From NCBI RefSeq assembly GCF_030704535.1, contig NC_081812.1, forward strand, positions 16,403,001 to 16,467,000: a DNA stretch of 64,000 nucleotides, in the 5' to 3' direction. Source of the DNA: Vitis vinifera. Its lineage: Eukaryota; Streptophyta; Magnoliopsida; Vitales; Vitaceae. Every line of letters starts with the position of its first letter. Position 1 is the stretch's first letter. Positions 1 to 12,391 of this stretch are shown piece by piece. Below the pieces are notes generated by a model. The model did no database searches. It saw only the letters and a program-made list of their open reading frames with translations, and was not told the DNA's origin. The position numbers were made by a program, and so were the translations under genes.

Positions 1-328
1 TTCGTGTAGACAAACTTGAACAATTCGATAAGTTATCTATTGCATCTCGATTGGTCTATAATAAGAACTCACTGCAAACTTAGGGAATGTTCTGCATTGA
101 TTTTTAGGGTCTTCCTTTATGACACATGAGAAATAGTTTCCATTATAATCGTTCTGCAGCCACCCACTTCACCCCTTTTAGAGCGACAATTTTGCTTCAA
201 CTTCAAGGTCAAAATTATAATTTTCACAATTTTCATCTGTTTTACTATATATTTTCACCTCTTAAACCCACCATGGCACAAGGCGGCATGATTAATTGAG
301 TTTAAGCTGAAACCTAAATTTTGATACC

Positions 329-692
329 AGATCAGGCCATGCCTTACCAAGAGCGAGAATGGCCGACTCAAACTGGTATAAAATGTATTAAAAATTAACC
401 AGAACTATGTATAATGATCGATCACTATATAGTGTTTCTAGTCCTAGAAAACAGTTGAAAGAATAACATAGTTAAAAACTCAAAATAAAACGAAATAGGG
501 ATCCTAAGAAATTATATAATCTGCCATCGAGTGTATTGGAAAAGGCCAAACCAAAGAGGATTTGTTTTACCAGGATTTTTGGATCAGTTAAGGAAGTCCC
601 GCTAAAATTTGCACTCTGGTGCAGACCCTAAACGAATGGCGGGGGCGGGCCTTGGCCCACCCTTAAGCTACTAATTGCAGCCCATCATCCAT
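329..692. repeat. Insertion block present only in copy 1 of the duplication
   Basis: Copy 2 reads directly from 'gatacca' to 'ttggattataagagcag' at about 6010-6025. In copy 1 the same flanks are separated by roughly 360 bp containing a GC-rich patch near 640-660. No coding signal or clear terminal repeats are visible, so the element type is unknown. A deletion from copy 2 is the alternative. Confidence 0.5.
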
Positions 693-1589
693 GCAATTGG
701 ATTTTAAGAGCAGGACAAGCCCAATACAACCCCTTCAGCTGCCTAAGTTCTTAAAGTTTAAACTGACACAAAATTTCAGCCCAATTGCTTTATAAATGTC
801 ACTGAGCATGATGGACAGATCTTATGAGGAATGTAGGGACTCCCCCTATTGATCGAGGTTGAAGGCGATGGGTGGTTGGGGATTGGTTGAAGAAGGTTAG
901 AGGCTATCATCCTGTATAGAAAACCTCAAACCACAGTTACAATGCCCTCACCCTCACCTTCATCTTCATCTTCTTCCTCTATCTGAGGTATAAATCATGT
1001 AAGCTACCAGTTAATTGTCTACTTTTATAATTACAAAGATAAGAAAATTCAGTTGAAGGCTTGAAGGAATGATTGAAGTTATGACTGCATTGGATCCAAT
1101 TTTACGCCAGTGTAAGTAAAGCTTTATCAGAACCTTGTTGGGAGATGGATCCTTCTTGAGGCCATACATTTCTGTAAGCAAACTTGACTATTTGAGCCAA
1201 ATCGACTGTAAGAGTCAAGAGGAAATGGAAACTAAAGAGGAATTTACTTACCAAATTCTTTCCATGAAGATCACTTTAAACTTCCGTATGACCCATGAAT
1301 ATAATCATCATTCAAATTCACTAAAATGATTATTCTTTATTTTCATTATTATTATTATTATTATTTCTCTTTTCCACTTTTCTTAGCCTATATGAGTTAT
1401 CCCAGCACAAAAATGAGAGAAATTGTTATAATTGAAAATTTTCCCTTCACAAAATATAGAGTAATATCAAAATAAACTTTGAGAAGATTGAAACCCTTAC
1501 CATGGAATGAACACTATAACATACTTGTCTACAGCATAAAACTTATTCACTTGACATCATCGACATGTTGAAATCAATTATGACTTCAA

Positions 1590-2070
1590 CTCCTAGATCC
1601 ACCACCTCCACCATCACTCCTGTCCAGAGCAACCATGTGCCACCATCTATATGTCATAGCTCTTCTGGTGGTTGTGTATGGTGGTTTGATTTCTTTCTAA
1701 CTAAACAAGTTAAATATTTATCTTTAACTTAACTATTAATATTTATTTTATTATTATTAGTTTGAATTATAGTAGAATATAAAGTTTGAATTATAGTACA
1801 AGATAGAGTCTAAATTATAGTAGAACTCAAATATATTTATATATAAATATTCCCTAATGAGAATGTTAGGACATAATTTCCAAAATTCTCTTTAATTCAT
1901 TACTTTCTTGTTGTCTTTAGCCTAGTTTCATATATAAGACATATTACGATTAGAATGGCTGCAAACCCAGATGCGCATGCTATGAGCCTAATAGCATACC
2001 CTTTCATTTTCCTTCAAGAGACTGATCGTGGGTTGTCAACTTCGAAACTTCCATTGATTATGTAAGTGTA
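1590..2070 (-). pseudogene. Broken copy of the small one-TM protein gene at 6965-7234
   Basis: On the minus strand, about 1930-1990 encodes a segment almost identical to the hydrophobic core of the ORF at 6965-7234 (RLIACASGFAAILIVICL). About 1590-1690 matches that ORF's C-terminal tail region. Between them an AT-rich insert (about 1693-1912) interrupts the frame; just past the hydrophobic core the frame reaches a stop. The copy therefore cannot encode the full protein. The parent's function is not known, so this is only a relic call by comparison inside the window. Confidence 0.5.
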
Positions 2071-2230
2071 ATGGCAAGTGTTTGAGTTGGTGAGGATTTC
2101 ATGTAGAAACTTACCGTTCATAACTTTACTTTTGATTGGCTTTTGGTTTATTGGAATTTCTTGGACTCTTACATGAATACCATATATGACTGGTGGAATA
2201 GAAATGTTACCTTACAAGAATATGAGTTCA

Positions 2231-3817
2231 TATTAGTTCATGAAATTGGGTAATTCATCATAAACGGTGGTATACTACATTCTAATTGGAAGAATAACTT
2301 ATCGTAATCATTGAAATGATTTTTTCATAATAAGTATACTAGTGTATATAGTTAGACATTGAACATGATTTATTATGAATCATGATATTATCTATTAATT
2401 AAGTAATCATAATGCACAAAATTACTATCTTACATTGGCTCTCAGCCTTAAGAAAATAATAAGCTCGTGATAAGATCTTTAGTGGTTTTGACCTATGGAT
2501 AAGACCTCAAGATGGTCATATATTCTATACAAACTAAATCATGATTGATTAAAGTAGATAACAACATATACTTTTAAAATAAACATCATAATATCTCATG
2601 ATAAGATTCAATCATTATGTTTACTTTAGTGATACTAAGGATTTGTAATCAAGAAAACTATTATCATAATTTTCAATGTTTTGTGGAATTTGATATATTC
2701 TCTTTATGAGGTAGAATATGTCAATTGATCACATGATAGGAGGATGTGAGACTTAAGGATTGAAAATGTAATCTTAAGAGGTTGATAACATTTACCTTAT
2801 TAGATTCCAAACACCAATTCATGGGGAGTAACCATGTAATGGATAATAGGTCATAGACCCAAACTTCTTATCTTGATTTAATTTTATAGGATACTTGAGT
2901 GTAATTAAATCTCTTTAACGGAGTGTTGAGTTAACTTTAAAATTAGATTTTGAAGGAGCCAAGATTTTCTTATAGGTCCCAATGGTTCTTGCTCGAGCTC
3001 ATATTCCTTATCAACATAGAGACTTGAGGTTTTTTAGAGAATTAATTATTTATGTGCATAAAAGCATTTTGGTAAAAATATGAGATTGTACGAGATTTTA
3101 TGATTAATTATTTTTAGTTTTTTTATATTAAACTAATTAATTAATTAAAGTTCAATAAAACTAAATAACTAATTATGACTAGTCAATGAAATCAAGCAAT
3201 TCAAGCCTAAAATGTACTCAAGTTGCTTAAATCTAGAAAAACTTGACCATTGTCTTCTAGATAGAGCCACCATCCTTGCCTCCCTTAAGAGGGTTGTGTA
3301 GTCACTCTACACAAGTGGAAGGTTGTGTAATCATTCTATACAAGTGCCAAGGTCTAGAGAATGAGTGATTAGATGGAAGATCATAGTAGTAAATGAGATC
3401 ATCTTGTTTGGTCAACACTTAAATGAAATGTACATTTTGTAAGCCCTAAATTAATCTACAATTTTTAATATTTATATCACTAAATTGCATAGATTTAGCT
3501 TAGTGTAGATTTTGTGTCCATAGGTTGATTAGAGAGCATGCACCTATAATCTAGGATGTCCCAACACTTGAAATAAATGTGTAATTTAGGAAGTCCTAGT
3601 ATTTGTGCAATATATGCACTAAGTTGATCTTTTATTGACTCGATATGATATGAATAAAATAAAAGATGTGATAATAAATTGACGATGAGACGTGATAAAT
3701 TATCTTATCATTTATTATATCTCATTTTCAATCAAATATGAAATAAATTAAAGAGTTAAAATATATATATTTAACTTCTTTTTTATCATCTATGGAATCT
3801 AATAATTTAAAGTTGAG

Positions 3818-3866
<49 letters not shown>

Positions 3867-4490
3867 TATCAATCATAAATTTATATTTCTTATCATTTTT
3901 CTTCATTTTTTTTTCAATTTTCTATATTACTTATTTTATAAAACAAATAATTTTGATTAAAAATTAAATTTGTAATAAAAACCTAATATATATAAGTTAT
4001 TTTTTATGTTTAATAATATAATATTATATTTTATTTAAATTTTAAAATTTTAAATTAATCATAAATATTGAAAATAAAAAAAAATAAAAAATTATAAATT
4101 GTAGAATTATTTTTGAGGTAGCAAATGCTAAAATGCAATACAGAAAGCACAAGTAGTTGGTATATTGGTTCATATGATATGAAATTAATTATTTTAAATT
4201 TAATAGTTACACGGTCTAATATTTACACCCAAACTAGTGAAGAGCTGGAATTGGTTTTCAGAGAGCTTATTCATTCTGAATTCCTGCAGGCAACAGCGTC
4301 TAATTAAGACAGCAAACTCCATGAACACATCAAACCATAAAAAATTTGCTTTAATGTAAATATAATATCTAAAGTTACGAAGTACAAGAAACGTATTTCA
4401 CAAAATATATTTTCTACAATAACAAACGTCACAAAATCAAGAATGAGGCCACGCCAATTAAGCAACTGCAACATCATTTTATCAATTGAT
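2231..4490. other. AT-rich intergenic region, no gene seen
   Basis: No convincing ORF was found on either strand. The stretch 2230-3700 reads like degenerate LTR-retrotransposon sequence, but no PBS, LTR pair or pol motif was found. From about 3640 to 4110 the base composition becomes extremely AT-rich around a TA microsatellite. Confidence 0.5.
3824..3864. repeat. (TA)n microsatellite
   Basis: An uninterrupted alternating TA run of about 40 bp directly visible in the sequence, within a broader AT-rich tract. Confidence 0.95.
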
Positions 4491-4491
4491 T

Positions 4492-4794
4492 TCAGCAAGC
4501 GCCAGCGCCAGCGCCACCTCCACCTCCACCTCCACCTCCACCACCACAGCCTCCTCCGCCAGCGCCAGCGCCACCGTCACAACCTCCCCCTCCACCACCA
4601 ACGTGGACAATCCCACCTCCAAAATCTCCTCCTCCGCCCATACCCCCATGGCCACCGAACATACCCCTATGGCCACCAGACAGACGGCCAGGTCTGCCAT
4701 TATAACCTCGCGCCCTGCATAGAAGACCTACTACCACAGCCACAACGGCTACCGAACACCAAACAGCGATCACAGCAACAACCACCGAGTTCAT
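4492..4794 (-). CDS. Small glycine-rich protein with N-terminal hydrophobic segment
   Basis: A single-exon minus-strand ORF of 100 aa ends in TGA. Residues 2-25 form one hydrophobic stretch (valine/alanine-rich, ending LLCRAR) that would act as a signal peptide or signal anchor. Residues about 35-100 are dominated by glycine runs with a few cysteines and end GAGAGAC. This layout fits the plant glycine-rich protein class (cell-wall or membrane-associated), in which the Gly domain is low complexity and function is rarely predictable. A TATA-like box lies about 60 bp upstream on the same strand. The other frames here are low-complexity shadows. It could be a non-coding GC-rich repeat, but the combination of TATA box, ATG, hydrophobic leader and Gly domain argues for a gene. 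Confidence 0.6.
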   Translation of the reverse strand: MNSVVVAVIAVWCSVAVVAVVVGLLCRARGYNGRPGRLSGGHRGMFGGHGGMGGGGDFGGGIVHVGGGGGGCDGGAGAGGGGCGGGGGGGGGGGAGAGAC

Positions 4795-4852
4795 CTTTAT
4801 CGTCTTTGTATATCCGCTTTAAATGCGTAAACTTATCTCGGTTGCTCATCTG

Positions 4853-4861
4853 CTTATATAG
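4853..4861 (-). promoter_or_regulatory. TATA box of the glycine-rich protein gene
   Basis: The minus strand reads CTATATAAGC here, about 60 bp upstream of the ATG at 4794, a normal plant TATA-to-start distance including a short 5' UTR. Confidence 0.5.
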
Positions 4862-4869
4862 TTGAAGGG

Positions 4870-5690
4870 CATAAGAAAATTCAGCTCAAGTCGAAAAAAA
4901 TAATAGTCAAAATGACTGATTCCTTGGTCAAGGAAATGCACACGTTTTATACTGAAGCCTCATGTTATGAGATAAAATGCATGTGACGTTCAGTCAAATT
5001 TCAGATTTTCAGATTCCATAGTACTATTTAAGGAAATCAACATTTTTTCTTCCATCGCTGTTGAGAGACCGTGTCGGAGATATTCTCCTAATAACCGTCC
5101 TTGAATTATACGCAAAGTAATCTCTACCGAGTCAAAGCAAAGAAAAGTCAGATCTGTCTGTTCGTCGAAAATTTGTATTCTGGGATAAGCTCCAGGCTCT
5201 TGCCTCTTGCCTCTCAACTTCCTTCCTGCTTTCAGCCTCCAGTGAATGGGATTGTAAATTGTAAGGCTAAAAAACTCTATAATTATATCAAATAAAAAAT
5301 TATTTCTATGAAATTTGAATAACATTTTTGGAAGAAGATAGGGCATGAAGTATTTCCTAACAGCCTTACATTTGTCTCACTATGAAAGATCTGAATTTCT
5401 AAATCTAGAGCCAAAAAAAGTGTAACATAGAAAAAGTATGAGATTGTTCAAGAATGGATTTCAGCAACCGCCTCGATCGCCACCTCTGCCTCAGCAAATC
5501 CTCTATCGCCCCACTGGCCTTGTGCCTAAATGTAACCAAATAATTATCCAATATGGTTGGGAAATAGGCCTTGCAGTTCTCTACGGAACCTTCTTAGAAG
5601 TTATAATCTAGTACTTGGAACATACATTTCAATGGAGCAAAGCTATTTTGTCTGCAATTCAATTTTAGAGTCTTATAAATGCTTTTTCTC
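4870..5690. other. Intergenic region upstream of the glycine-rich gene
   Basis: It presumably contains the distal promoter of the minus-strand glycine-rich gene. A 118-codon minus-strand ORF at 4990-5346 has no recognisable domain and lies in the promoter position, so it is not called. Nothing else is supported. Confidence 0.4.
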
Positions 5691-7335
5691 CATCTTTCTT
5701 GTGAGAACAATTAGGGAATTGGTGAACTTGAACAATCCGATGAGTTATCTCTTGCAACTCGATCAATCTATGATAAAACTCACTATAAGCTTAAGAAAAG
5801 GTTGTGGTTTGATTTTAAGGTCTCGCTCTAATACACATGAGAAATTGTTTCTATTAGCCAATTATTGTTAGGTATAATAATATCACCATCTCCACCCCTT
5901 TTGTAAGGACAGTTTTGATTCAACTTCATCTGTTTTCATCTGTTCACCTCTTAAACCCCCACGACACATGGAGGCATGATTAATTGAGTATAAGGTGAAA
6001 CCCAAAGTTCGATACCATTGGATTATAAGAGCAGGACAAACCCAAAATGATCCCTTCAGCTGCCTAATTTCTTCAACTTAAAAATACACAAATTTTCAGC
6101 TGATGATATAGACTGAGGTCCTCCATGATTGGAGATTAGTTGAAGAAAGTCACCTTCTTTGTTATTTTTCTCTCTTTTTGTCGATGAAAACTCTAATGAA
6201 GTACTAGTTATAATATTCAGCCTAATTACTTTATCAATGTCACTGAGAATGATGGCGAAAGCTTCTTATGAGCAACGGATGGACTCCCATTGACATATAA
6301 TTGATTGATGTTGAAGACCATGGATGTCTGCAGGAGATTGGTTGATGGAAGCAGAGACTATCATTCTGTATAGAAAACCTAAAACCACAGTTACACCATC
6401 TTAGTCTTCTTCCAATATCCACAGTGTAAAGCATGTAAGTAGAGACTACCAATTAATTGTCCACTTTCAAAATTACAAAGATAAGAAAATTCAGTTGAAG
6501 CCTTGAAGGAATGATTTAAGTTTTGACTACATTGGATCCAATTTCACGCTAGTGTGAGTCAAGCTTTATTAGAACCTTGTTGGGAGATGGACGCCATACA
6601 TTTTTGTAAGCAAGCTTGACTCCTGAGCCAAATCGATTGTAATGGGTCAAAAAGGAAATGGAAACTAAAGAGGAAAACTTACCAAATTCCTTCCATGAAT
6701 CACTTTAACTTTCGTATGAACCCATGAATATAATCATTATTCAAATTCTACTAAATTATTTTTTTTTCATTTTAGAATGATTACTTTTTTTTTATTGTTA
6801 TAATTGAAAATTTTCCCTTCACCAATATACAGAGTAATATCAAAATAAACTTTGAGAAGATTGAAACACCCTTACTATGGATTGAATACTCCAACATAGT
6901 TGTCTGCACAACTTAAAACTTATTCACTTGACATCATCAACATGCTGAAATCAATATGATCACTTCAACTCTCAGATCCGCCACCATCACTCCTGTCCAG
7001 AGCAACCATGTGCTGCCATCTGTTTACCATAGCTCTTTTAGTGACTCTGCATGGCGGTTTATATCTTTCCTGTTGCCTGTGGCCAAGCTTGCAAAGACAT
7101 ATCACGATTAGAATGGCTGCAAACCCGGATGCGCATGCTATGAGCCGACAGCACGCCCTTCCATTTTCCGGGTAGAAACTGACCATGAGATGCAAAGTTT
7201 GAACCTTCCATATATTATATAAATATAGTGGCAAGTCTTTGAGCTATGGAGGATGTTATGCAGAAACTTTGCGGTTCAGAAGTTGACTTTGGTTTATGGG
7301 GTTTCCTACACTCTTACAAGGATGCCGCAGTTGAC
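5690..7335. repeat. Copy 2 of the local segmental duplication
   Basis: This is the same-orientation partner of about 1-2230. It is the more compact copy, lacking the two inserts of copy 1, and it keeps the small-protein ORF (6965-7234) open. This suggests copy 2 is closer to the ancestral arrangement. Confidence 0.75.
6965..7234 (-). CDS. Small single-pass membrane protein, unknown family
   Basis: An 89-aa minus-strand ORF. Residues about 29-50 form a hydrophobic helix (LIACASGFAAILIVICLC) followed by a basic segment (KLGHRQQERYK) and a polar Gly/Ser tail, so a type II/III single-span orientation with a basic cytosolic flank is likely. I do not recognise a named family. The paralogous copy at about 1590-2070 is disrupted. 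The short ORF at 7915-8076 has a similar ASGF-type hydrophobic core. The N-terminus is uncertain because an upstream exon could exist, and no TATA box is obvious. It may be a degenerate gene. Confidence 0.35.
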   Translation of the reverse strand: MPLYLYNIWKVQTLHLMVSFYPENGRACCRLIACASGFAAILIVICLCKLGHRQQERYKPPCRVTKRAMVNRWQHMVALDRSDGGGSES

Positions 7336-7914
7336 CTGTGGAACTTGAATGCTACCTCCCCAGACAAGCATTGAAAAGAGCATTTGTTTTCTATTTAATG
7401 TATACTGGAAGTTGAAATAGATTCTTCAATCTGTTGCTTTTTTTTAACACATCTGTCCAGAGTCCTTGCTTAAATTTCGGCCTCAAAGCATCACGACAGA
7501 GAATTAAGCACCCAACACATTTTCCAATTTGTTTCTTGGAGGTGAAAAAAACAAAATAAAGTGTTGTACTGAATAAGTCAGGACTGCAGACTGATCTGGG
7601 AGTGGGGCAATTAGTCATTGCCAAGTAACATCACATAGTGGCAAAATTAATGAAAAAATGGTGATCATGATGGATGTTGGGAAATTAGAGAGAGAAACAA
7701 CAGATTAATGAAAGAATATATGTGATTTGATTGCTCTATCCACTAATTTGATAGAATCGACATAGAGAAATCTATATGAGTGGCATCTAAAACTCTTCAT
7801 GTACATCAAACATCCTTACACACTCCAATCAAATAGAAAAATTGGAAAGAAAATGTGTAGGTTTGAAAGGAAAGGAAATGAAATGAAATCTAAACAAGGT
7901 AGAGAGTAGAGTGA
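7235..7914. other. Spacer between small ORFs
   Basis: The end of the duplicated segment (to about 7335) is followed by AT-rich sequence with no supported gene. A 77-codon minus-strand ORF at 7391-7624 shows no domain and is not called. Confidence 0.35.
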
Positions 7915-8076
7915 TTAAACACCAGCATAGCCATCACAAGTGCAGTTGGCATCGCTGCCGCTTAAGTCGCCATGTTGGGGAGGTTTAGTGCTGATGCAAC
8001 AACACACGAGGCCTATCAACAGCATGAAGCCCGAAGCTGAGGCCAAGGCCTGCGCCCATTTCAGGTAATGCTCCAT
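7915..8076 (-). CDS. Tiny 53-aa membrane protein with Cys cluster
   Basis: This 53-codon ORF reads on the minus strand from ATG (8074-8076) to TAA (7915-7917). The start region MEHYLKWAQALASASGF leads into a hydrophobic stretch ending LVCCC, then a short polar tail with an NCTC motif. The ASASGF...CCC core resembles ACASGF...CLC of the ORF at 6965-7234, so the two may be distant members of one family of very small membrane proteins. A pyrimidine-rich leader (about 8225-8250, minus strand) could be 5' UTR. An overlapping upstream ATG in another frame makes the start ambiguous. Function unknown. Confidence 0.35.
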   Translation of the reverse strand: MEHYLKWAQALASASGFMLLIGLVCCCISTKPPQHGDLSGSDANCTCDGYAGV

Positions 8077-8269
8077 CTTCTTCCTTTTTCCTCAATTCTT
8101 CTCCCATCATGTCAACAAGCTATCAACAAGTTTATTCTTGCTCATCACACGGCTTACAGAGTATTCATCAATGGTGCCAGCTCTTTAATTAGTGAAAGAA
8201 TAATGGTATCAGGTGGTGAGAGAAGGAAGAAGAGAGACGTGGGAGAGAAGTAGTGGAGCACATGGCTGA

Positions 8270-11200
8270 GCTTGAAAGAGGCCAAAATAACATGGGGCGC
8301 CTGTGAACCTAACGGCTAACAGTCGCATCAAGTCTCCTTCCACAAAAACTACATGTCAATTGTTGATATGAGTTTTTGTTTCGGTTAACTACTTGGGAAC
8401 ATCATTCAAAGGATGAGATTGGAATGTTCACTCTTTGCAGTCTCTCCCGCACTTTAGGCACTAGTGGCAGTTGTGATATCTAATCAGAGGCCTTACAATC
8501 TAAGCTTTAATAATGAAGGTAACACCCAAATGCCTCTGATATTTTTTCCAAATATATTCAATGGTATGTAATACTATGTGTTCTATATATCATTAATGGT
8601 TACAAAGTTATCTGTAAAGTAATATAAAAAAAAGTTCAAAAAATAGAATATTACTAAAACCTAAAAGACTCTGCCGACAAAACTCCAGATTTAATGAGTT
8701 ACAACTCATGTACTACGTACATGAGTAAAAAAGATAATAATGTTTGAATATTTAATACAGATATGTAGCGCCTTCTGCTTTTGAGGGAGAGAGCCCGCCT
8801 ATACCATTGTGATTGGTTCAATCTTCAATCTTCCCAAGCTGAAGGGTTAAGGGTGAGGGCACCTTTGAGAATCCAAAGTTGCAAAAGCAATTGTTACAGG
8901 GCTGAGAGAGTGGTGGTCCTGGATCAAAATATTTAAAGATGTTTCCAGTCATATCTTTGGGCTGGCATTGAAAGTGCTTTAGTGTATCATTAATATAACT
9001 TAAATGTTAGTGGCATCAGATCATTGCCAGCGCACACGAATGTGCACCATCATGGTAATTGGTAAGTGCCGCTCACTTGGCCCTCAGGGAAGCCATTTAC
9101 GCGGATCGGCTCATCCAGGTGACTGTACTGCTCTCATTGCATTCAAGGCCAGGTTCTGCACTATGAAGTATGAACTAGTGTAAGCCTTGATTTTGAAAAG
9201 CTACAACTGGCAACTCACTCACCAAAAATTTTAGGTAATCGCTACAAGCGCGTGGCCTCCTATGGCCTGGAGCCTATGATGATTTGGAAAGACCGAAGGA
9301 GAAGTGTTGTTTCGTGAATGAATGAAGAGAAACGTAATGAAGAAAAAGGAGAAAGCAAAAGAAAAGCTTTATGCGTGCCTCCACATTACAAAATATTCGA
9401 GTCAGAAAACCCACTGGAACATCGTTGCTTTTGTCCTAAACAAAAGGCCCGAAAGTAACCCCGATTCAACTTTTTCTTAAATATTCGGATGCCCCATTCA
9501 CATTTGAAAATGCGTGTTTACCAGTGTTGATAAGTGGCTTACATAGCACGTTGGTAGCTACCATGAATTTTTCATCTCCGGCTTAAAATCCATTTCTTCT
9601 ACCCCGTGCCTGCTATTATTAATAATTTAAACCTTTGATTTATTCATTTTCCGCAACTCCCTTGCACGGCAAATAAGAAATCTACCCAAGCAAGAGAAGC
9701 CTAGGGAATCAATTGTTTCCTATCGGGTAGGTTCTATTTTTGTTCGCCTTTTTCTTCCCTAACTCCATGGCTCCAGCCCCCAATGTTTAAACGTACCCCT
9801 TTTTCAACATCAGCACATCACCAAAGGCATAGAATCTTCATCTCTTCCTATGTACCGAATTTCACCAATCTCATGCTCGTGCTTGTACCAGGTCGCACGA
9901 TAGTCAGCATCCATTATAGAACCTTTAATTCATTTTGGAGCCTGTTCGATCTCCACAAAGACGCAAGACATTCACTTCAGGAAATACTCACCTCCAATGA
10001 ACCGGCACAACCAGCTCAATATCAGTAGTCTATGCAAGAGAGAAAAAAAAATTTGTTTTTTATCAACAAGCATGTCTAGTAAATATTAACGTACGGCTAT
10101 TCAAATTTATGGCAGCTGGAAATGGTAGCCCTGCTCAAATGAAATTATCATCGGACATATAGGTTCCATAAAAATAAAGAACAATGTTTTCCTGCTCATA
10201 TTGAAATTAACATTAGAGATCCATCCATAAAAATAAAGAACAAGGTTTCCCATTATAGAACTCATACAACTAAACTACTAACTTCCTTAAAGAGTACTAC
10301 AGATGTTCCAGTCACCTAGACAAGGTGTCTAGATAGGGCACAAGAATTTTAAGAATGAAAGCTTAAGGCATATTAAAATCTTCAAACGTTTCTCCTGCAT
10401 ATGGATGATAAAGAAACAGTTTGCTTTACAGCAGCAAGTGTTCAAGACAATTTACAAGCCGTTAGTGAATATGCATATATCATTGACCACCTCCAGAGAA
10501 TTCCACAGTCGAGCTATAGCAAATTATTTTAGTGCAGCAGCAGCAGCTAAAGCCCAAATTCAGAAGAACAATCTGTATTAGCTTCACAATCAACAGGAGA
10601 TAACCTAAACAAAGAAGCAAAGCCTGTCATTTACAATCATAATTAAACAAACAAAAATAAGAGTAGTTTATGATAAAAAAATAAAAAATAAAACACACTC
10701 CCAATCTCTGAAACATTTGAATTCCAGCTTCTATGCTTCCATGGATGAAATGGTTTTAATATCAATATAAGGTGAACGGTAGTAAATACCAAATATTAAT
10801 ACCTGCCAAGCCTCAGACCATTTGCATGTCTCAAGTTTTAAAGGTAGGGAAGAAAAAATTACCATAGAATAGACTGGTCAAAAATAAATGTTTATCCTGC
10901 TCTGCTTAATCTACTTGAAGAATTCAACAATGAGATGCTTGCTACAAATTAACAATGTTCAATTTATTCTTCAAACATTAAATGCCTTGAAGAATCAACA
11001 GAATAGCAGGAAAAGAATATAAATCAATGCAGATTATGCCATTGGCACTATATTCACTTCATGCGACCACCAACAACAGACCGTGCTATTGGTGCTATAT
11101 TCACTTCATGCTGTCATAACAATTAGCAAGCTTCAACCTGATACAGTAAAAAATGGTTGGAGGAAAATGTTGACATGGGAAAATTTGAATACAACAACTT

Positions 11201-11563
11201 CACGGATTATTCACTTAGATTAAAACATGCAAATATAAGAAACCCTAAATAACAAACAAGGTCAATATAATCAGTAATCTGACCACATTGAAAGGGAAGA
11301 TCACATTCAGTTTGGCGCATCAGGCAGAGGCTCTAGCATGTCTATACGCAGGTTGTAATGAACCAATCATGAAGTCAAGGTCAGTCAACCAAATGACTCC
11401 AACCCAAGAGCAGATGGACTACTCAAATATATCTTCCAATTTAAAATCAGTTTGAAGCAACCAAATGAAGGAAATGAGCTCATCTGAACACTAAAGGCAA
11501 AATTCTCTCAATGGTAATAACAAATTTTAGTCCATAGGCAAATTATACCTCAACAAGCCAAAG
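8270..11563. other. Long intergenic region, no gene seen
   Basis: About 3.3 kb between the tiny ORF and the 3' side of the PRA1 gene. No domain-bearing ORF is visible. An 81-codon plus-strand ORF at 9783-10028 has no recognisable features. Part of 10300-12390 may be 3' UTR or downstream sequence of the minus-strand PRA1 gene. Confidence 0.4.
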
Positions 11564-11578
11564 CTACTAATTTTCTTA

Positions 11579-11690
11579 AGAGTTTTTTTTTTTTTTCCTT
11601 TTTTGATAAGTAAAGAAAAGATCTATTGAAAAGAGATGCCAAAAGAGCGACTCAAGGTATACAATATCTATACACCCACCGCCAAAATGG
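11579..11690 (-). mobile_element. Severely 5'-truncated LINE tail with target-site duplication
   Basis: On the minus strand this insert ends ...TTTACTTATCAAAAAAGG plus poly-A, the same tail type as the LINE ending near 22200. It is flanked by 15-bp direct repeats differing at one base, 11564-11578 and 11691-11705 (CYACTAATTTTCTTA). Insert, tail and TSD together support a LINE retrotransposition event of only about 110 bp. Confidence 0.7.
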
Positions 11691-12150
11691 CCACTAATTT
11701 TCTTATTTCTCTGAGTTGTATTTTCTTGGGATAGCAACTGTTCCACTTAGTTAATACAAGGAATCAATTCCTCTATAAGAAACCTAAAGAGAGACTAATA
11801 ATTTTGTGACATTGGAAATTTCAATAAAAGTTAAACTTCCTATGTGATATTGGAAGAAAGTTACACACTCGATGTGACATTATAAGGTTTTGTGAAAATT
11901 ACATTTTCTATTTACACATCTCTCTGGGTTGTGTAACTAACTCTTACTGAATCACCACAACAGCCATCACATCACACCCACCCACAAAAAAATGGAAATT
12001 AAAAAAAAAAAAAAAAAAGTGCATGCACAGAAACAAAGTGATAAGAAACCCCAATAATAACCCCCGGAAATCTCTCCCCTGACACGAGGTTAGGAAAACC
12101 CAACCAATATGATGATGAAAATGACCCCACTCACCAAATAAAAAGGTGAA

Positions 12151-12155
12151 TAATA

Positions 12156-12187
<32 letters not shown>

Positions 12188-12188
12188 A
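12151..12188. repeat. (GAT)n microsatellite
   Basis: About 12 consecutive gat/atg units are directly visible. Confidence 0.95.
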
Positions 12189-12391
12189 AAAAAACCAAAG
12201 GAAAGAAGGAAACTGATAATTCCATATTACTAAAAGAAACCTATTAGGAAAAAGAAGAAATTATAATGGGGGAATAGGGACAAGAATCCAATGAAGAGCT
12301 TTTAACAAGAAAGCATAATGACAAATAAATAGTAAAGTCTAGATGGAAGGATCAAGCAAGAGCTCACTTACATTCTACAAACTCCAAGGAA

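Larger units (their letters stand above)
1..2230. repeat. Copy 1 of a local segmental duplication
   Basis: This stretch aligns by eye with about 5690-7335 in the same orientation. Shared landmarks are the opening 'gaacttgaacaat.cgat' region, the 'attataagagcaggaca' region (about 695-715 versus 6014-6035), the 'aattaattgtccact' region and the small-protein tail near 1600-2070. Copy 1 is longer because it holds at least two extra blocks, about 329-692 and about 1693-1912, that copy 2 lacks. Its left edge lies outside the window. Confidence 0.75.

Noticed and set aside
4443..4865. Plus-strand 140-aa His/Arg-rich ORF and the other frames over the Gly-rich region
   Set aside because: Low-complexity shadows of the minus-strand glycine-rich ORF.
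4990..5346. 118-codon minus-strand ORF
   Set aside because: No domain, unusual composition, and it lies in the promoter position of the glycine-rich gene.
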